Shown piece after piece: positions 59,313 through 64,000 of a stretch of DNA of 64,000 nt (the stretch's first letter is position 1; each line of letters opens with the position of its first letter). A model generated the notes under the pieces. The model ran no database searches. It was not told the DNA's origin and saw only the letters and a program-made list of their open reading frames with translations. The DNA comes from Membranipora membranacea (lineage: Eukaryota; Bryozoa; Gymnolaemata; Cheilostomatida; Membraniporidae), in NCBI GenBank assembly GCA_914767715.1, contig OU612066.1, forward strand, positions 25,826,283 to 25,890,282. The letters run 5' to 3'. The translations under genes and the position numbers were made by a program.

Positions 59313-62013
59313 ATGACATCAGTGCAACTCAGCCAAGAATCTCAAGCTGTGCTTGAGGCAGCCGGAAAGTTAGATCTATCTGTACTACCATTAGAGGAAC
59401 TGAGAGCGCTGGCTGATCGCTGTGATCCTAAGATCAAAGGCGACTTTATTTTCCCTGGTTCTAGTGAGGAACAGAACATACTATCTGTAGATGATGGAGT
59501 GGAATATAATGTTCCAGTCACTATACTGAGACCAGAAGGCAATGATTGGAACAAGATCATGGTGTTTTTCCATGGTGGTGGCTGGGTCTGGGGAAGCAGG
59601 AAGTCTCACATGAAGATCTGTGAAATCATATCATAGTAAGTTTTTCATCTAGCTAGATAAAATTGTGGTGAAACTTGTATCAAATGGTGATTTATTCCAA
59701 TAACTTGATCATTTTGTTTAACTTTATACTATCAATCTCTGTTTTATCTCTTCTGAAATCCTCTACCTGCATAAAACTGTAGAAGTTAATGATACGAATT
59801 TACGTATACAAACGTTGTATGATCTGGTCATGTTGGTGATCTTGAATTATCGCGATATATTTGTAATCACCGCTAAAACTCTTAAACTTTGAGACCTATC
59901 TAGACTCACATGTTACTTGAGTGGTATTTTTTTTAAATTACAGCCACTCTAACTGTGTGGTGGTTAATGTTGAGTACAGATTGAGTCCTGAGTTTAAGTT
60001 TCCTGCATGTTATACTGATGCTGAGGCGGTTGTAAGATGGGTGATGGCTAACAGACAGGAACTAACTAACAACTCCTCAGCTAAAGTTGGTGTTGCTGGA
60101 GACTCAGTTGGAGGAGGCATTGCTGCTACTGTATGTCAAATTGTCAAAGGGCTTGATTACCAGGTAATGATAACAATTTAAAATTTTGGAAAGATTCAAT
60201 AATTAATAAAAAGTGTATATTTAGTGTAAAACATGCCCTCCGCGCTGGCAGGAGCTAAACCCAAGTCGCATTTGGAGGTCATCATACACAAATACATTTT
60301 CATCTATGTTTTTTAGGATTGCTGATATAAATTAACGTGAAACTTGGCAAATTTTTTGTCAACACTAAATGTGTGCAACGTTCAATTCAAACAACGCAAC
60401 GTTGCATAACCATTTGTGGAAAGATTTCTTCTTTCCGAACTGAATAGCATGATATGTAACGGAAAAACTGTTTTAGATTCTGATATACCCCTCGCTTACA
60501 ATGTCTGGCGCGGAAGATTATCCATCTTACAAGAAATATGTCAACGGGTTTCTTGTAACTGATAAACTAAGACACTGGTATGTAAAATAAGGTGCAATAT
60601 CTGCATCTTTCAGTATTCAGACTAGCCTCCTCTTGCCAGCAAAGGAGCATGCATTGATATGAATTCAGGGATTAGTGGTAAAATTGGACCTAGCCAAAAT
60701 TCTTCAGCTTTATCAATATGCATTGACTGACGTCCCAGTAACGAGCTTTAAAAACTCAGGCAAGCTATTTGACAAATGCTTACAATGGGTCGGCTGTAGC
60801 ATTACTGAACTTTTAGACCAATCAAAGATGAGAAATTGTTTCCAGAAATCATACATGAATTGCCATACGCTTATTAGGGCCAGATATGTTCCTCTTATCC
60901 ATGAATATATATCAGTGGGAGCGTGGCTCTCCAAGCAGTCATAATAACACCAAACTTTTGCAAACATCCGAAATGTTTTCGTTATTATCTTCTTTTTTAC
61001 ACCTTATCATGGTAACCGTTTTACTTTGTTCAAAATAAAGCCAAAACCTAATCTAATGTAGTTTCAGTGGTAGGTCTAAAGTTTTCAAAAGCAGACATTT
61101 ACAAATCATTACATAGAATTATTACTGTCTCTCACTACTTTACAGGTTCCTAGGCCACTTTTTGAGAAACAAGGAAGACCAGACCAATATTCTCTGCTGC
61201 CCTCTGAATAGAATCTCATTGATGAGTTCACCTCCTACTTTATTCATTGTGGCTGAGTGTGATCCATTAGCTGATCAGAGCACAGGTAATTGTCAAATGA
61301 AAATAATGAATATTTATCATGATCTAGGACGTAGTGTATTAATGCTGTGCTTGGTTGATATTGAGAAAGAACAGGGTTGTTCTCAAGGAATTAAAACAGT
61401 ATGGGTTCAAAACTTCATGATTTGTTTAAACGCAAAAACCCTGAAATTGGGCTTTCCCAAATGCTAGGGAAGTCAGACAACCCAGCTACAGCATATTGAT
61501 CTGATGAAAACTTAGTTGTAATTGCAAGGCTTGATATCTTGCCTTCTATATCAGAGGGCCAAATTGTCTTGTTTGTAGTCAGGGAGAACAAAATCTGTGG
61601 TACAGAGAATATATTTTTCCTGAAGAGTTTATTATTATTGAATTTTTTCTTTTCCCTATAATCTCAAATTTCTTGCTGTAGATTACCAGGGAAAGCTGGA
61701 AACTGCTGGGGTGCGCACAACTTCCATTCTTCTCCGTGGAACACTTCATGGTTGTATCGACAAACCAGGTGTGTGGGCTTAGCAATTATTGAGAGTTTAA
61801 TTACAGCCAACATAAACTTCTGAACCTATACCAAAAGACTGCTGTACAGACTTGACTGTTTGTAATAGCTGCCCATTCCTCATGCTAGTTAGAGGCTTAA
61901 CTTTCCATTCCTCAGTAAAGAGTTACAGCAGTTAGTTTTGTATTGTAGGTGCCTACAAAGAAACTCTAAAACCAGCAATAGATGGTATTATAAAGTTCCT
62001 TCAAAGTCTTTGA
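59313..62013 (+). CDS. E3: soluble alpha/beta-hydrolase-3 (HSL-like) esterase paralogue
   Basis: Six exons: 59313-59635, 59944-60163, 60477-60577, 61146-61285, 61682-61768 and 61949-62013. Exon sizes are identical to E2 (323, 220, 101, 140, 87, 65), giving 311 residues. Introns are unrelated in sequence, so the split from E1/E2 is older than the E1/E2 duplication. HGGGWVWG, ECDPLADQ and GTLHGC are intact. The nucleophile elbow reads GDSVGG instead of GDSAGG. The serine is kept, but the small residue after it has become valine, which can crowd the oxyanion pocket. Exon 3 and 4 differ most from E2 (GAEDYPSYKKYVNGF; FLGHFLRNKEDQ), which may mean a different substrate. The start is the ATG aligned with E2; the N-terminal phrase QLSQESQAVLEAAGKLDL supports it. 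Confidence 0.88.
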
Positions 62014-62324
62014 AGAGAAGAGCAAAGTCAATGCTGTTGTCTTGTATGAGGATATTACTTTTCAAGAGGAACCAATGACACATAGAAGAGACTATAAATA
62101 TGAAATTTTTTGACACCAACATTGCTGTTTTTTTAGATTGCTTTGCCTCATAGAAACATAAATATATCAAACTAACGATGACTGTTCAAATCTATTTGGG
62201 CCTTTCCCTTTCGTTAATTTCAATTCACAGGTTTAACTGCTGTGCTGTGGGTTGATTTTGGCAGTTTGATTGGAACTCAATGGTCTTTACAAAATCTTGA
62301 TGCTAGGTTTTCAATGATATTTAG

Positions 62325-62490
62325 TGAAGAAGCAGAAGCATTAGATTTGATCCCTTCTATCAAAGGAGGAACTTAGAGCACTGTGTGATTGCTGTGATCC
62401 TGAGACTTAGTCGATTTGACTTTTCCTGGTTCTGATGTAGAAAGGAGTAACCATCGGCTGAAAACAGGATTTGTTGTGATGGTTCACTCA
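62325..62490 (+). pseudogene. E4: relic of esterase exon 1
   Basis: It aligns with E1-E3 exon 1 over AGAAGCAGAAGCATTAGATT, AAAGGAGGAACTTAGAGCA, GATTGCTGTGATCCTGAG and TTTTCCTGGTTCTGATG. Frame is broken by small indels and stops (TAG in CTTAGTC and ATGTAG). Nothing resembling HGGGW or later exons follows. It is a fourth, old esterase copy. Confidence 0.8.
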
Positions 62491-64000
62491 CTATTCCGAT
62501 GCCATAGTAATTTTCGTATTGTCTAATAGCGGTTTGTTGCATCTTGACATCAAAATGGTGCAGTGGGAATTATTTGCATTCGCTTGAAAAGAGGACAACT
62601 CCTGAAACAGATGCTAATGAAATACCCACAGTGTACAGATTCACCATAACAAGTGTCATACTAATGTAAACATGGCATGTAAAAGATGTATTTGAGGTAA
62701 CCGAACGTCCCCAGGTTGTTCCCATTGAGTTTGCTAAAAATGCAATATTAAATTTATTTTGTTTTGGGTCTATCTAGTAGTTACATATCTGGCTTGGCTT
62801 TTGTATATTGGTAATGTGTCCTACTTTGATTATTGCACTTGTCAACTGAGCTTTGTCCATTTGCCCCTTCTCGCCCTAATATCAATAAAGCCGCCCCTAT
62901 TATTCCCTAACAAGGAAACTTTGCTGATATGATTTAATCACAGAATTAAATTATTTTCTTAGAATGGAAATAGTATCATAACATCATGCAGTTAGAACAC
63001 TTAACACAGGGGCTCATCTGAAATTAATCTGATTGGCTGTCCCTACTAGCATGAATTATATAGCCTGGGAAATCAACTTCTTTACAAAACTGCAGACAGT
63101 AATAAAATGCCTTCAACGTTGATGATTTGGGCTTTTCCAGAAAGCTACTAGGGACTGGCTATTTTTGCAAGCCCATTGTTTGGCAAAAGAAAGCTAATGA
63201 TGCTATTCCAGATATGGAATTCAATGGATTTAATCTGCTATTATAGCAAAAATTCAAAGACAACACCGTCCTCAATACACAGTGTTGTCGCGTCGTGAGG
63301 AATGCACTGAAGACTGCAGCTTCCAGTCTAGAGTATTTATATGTTTATGGGCTGGACGGTCTGTATCTCGCTTTGGATATCTCGACAAATTTTTTTTGCG
63401 TTTCAGTTATGCTAAGGTATCTCACCTCAAATTGCAAATGCAATTTTGAATCAAGCAATATTTTAGCAGAAGTCAATCCAAAAACATCACACAGGTTTGG
63501 CCATGCTGGATTTTGTCATGAGAAGATTTGAAAGTAATGCCAATTCTCAAAGTACAAAGGATTATAAGAAAAGCAATGATGGAAACTAGCACTGCAGACT
63601 CCCCAATCTAATTATCACCCTTTTAAATACACTGAGGCACTGGGATATTAACCTGATAGCTAGTCATTTGATCTTCTTGATTTTTTTTTCCAACCATAGT
63701 CTTTCCCTGATTTTAAATAATCATTTTCCTTCCATATAAGTTCACATGATCATGATCGCGATTAGAAATTATAAAATTATTGAAATCATAGGTTTTTGTG
63801 AAGTGATGAATAGGAGAGGAGATGTCAATACCTGTGAATATCAGTCTTTGACTCCTCACTACCCTTTATTTGTATCAACTCCAGGATATAGCAAGTAGTC
63901 ATTATATAATAGAATTTTGATACAAGTTTGTATTCAGATTAATTTAAACTAATACAAAGGACAAAGAACAAAGCATTAGAGTAACTAGTTTGGAATGTAC
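62491..64000. other. gene-free right flank
   Basis: Short frames without motifs (63295-63531 and others). AATAAA at 62884-62889 is too far from E3 to assign. I see nothing else. Confidence 0.35.

Overview
The window looks like animal nuclear DNA, most likely from an invertebrate. It is AT-rich. The genes are split into many short exons with GT-AG introns, and retroelement, DNA-transposon and satellite debris surrounds them. No bacterial operon or viral genome is present. I cannot name the phylum from sequence alone. All exon coordinates below are my own reading from splice-site phase, paralogue comparison and remembered family motifs; no transcript evidence was available.

Two gene families dominate. 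(1) Animal-type lipoxygenases (PLAT/LH2 domain plus catalytic lipoxygenase domain): LOX-A (minus strand, 948-6823, exons 1-6, running off the left edge), LOX-B (plus, 28632-41792, internally deleted but still in frame), LOX-C (plus, 44544-52863, lacking two exons), and a dead exon-1 relic at 14025-14128. (2) Small soluble alpha/beta-hydrolase-3 (HSL-like) esterases: E1 (42482-44030, pseudogene), E2 (55291-58454) and E3 (59313-62013), the last two apparently complete at 311 residues each, plus an exon-1 relic near 62.3-62.5 kb.

Layout: 0.9-7.3 kb is LOX-A, one arm of a large inverted duplication. 7.3-28.0 kb is a spacer with a decayed hAT transposase (9.4-11.8 kb), the LOX exon-1 relic, several repeat families, a 61-bp minisatellite and a decayed tyrosine-recombinase element (21.6-22.5 kb). 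28.0-37.3 kb is the other inverted arm, carrying LOX-B; its intron 1 received two 5'-truncated LINEs that are absent from LOX-A. From about 36.6 kb to 44.03 kb (LOX-B 3' half plus E1) the sequence is repeated in direct orientation at about 47.45-56.9 kb (LOX-C 3' half plus E2). An approximately 800-bp (CCCTCT)n satellite separates LOX-C from E2. E3 and the E4 relic close the esterase row.

The locus therefore seems to be a rapidly duplicating lipoxygenase-esterase cluster. A plausible but unproven link is that the esterase hydrolyses lipid esters while the lipoxygenase oxygenates the freed polyunsaturated acid. The strongest points for follow-up are the deletions that left LOX-B as a frame-preserved 'mini-lipoxygenase' missing an iron-ligand histidine, the different exon losses in LOX-C, the alanine at the stereocontrol (Coffa) position of LOX-C, and the nested duplication history readable from insertion presence or absence.
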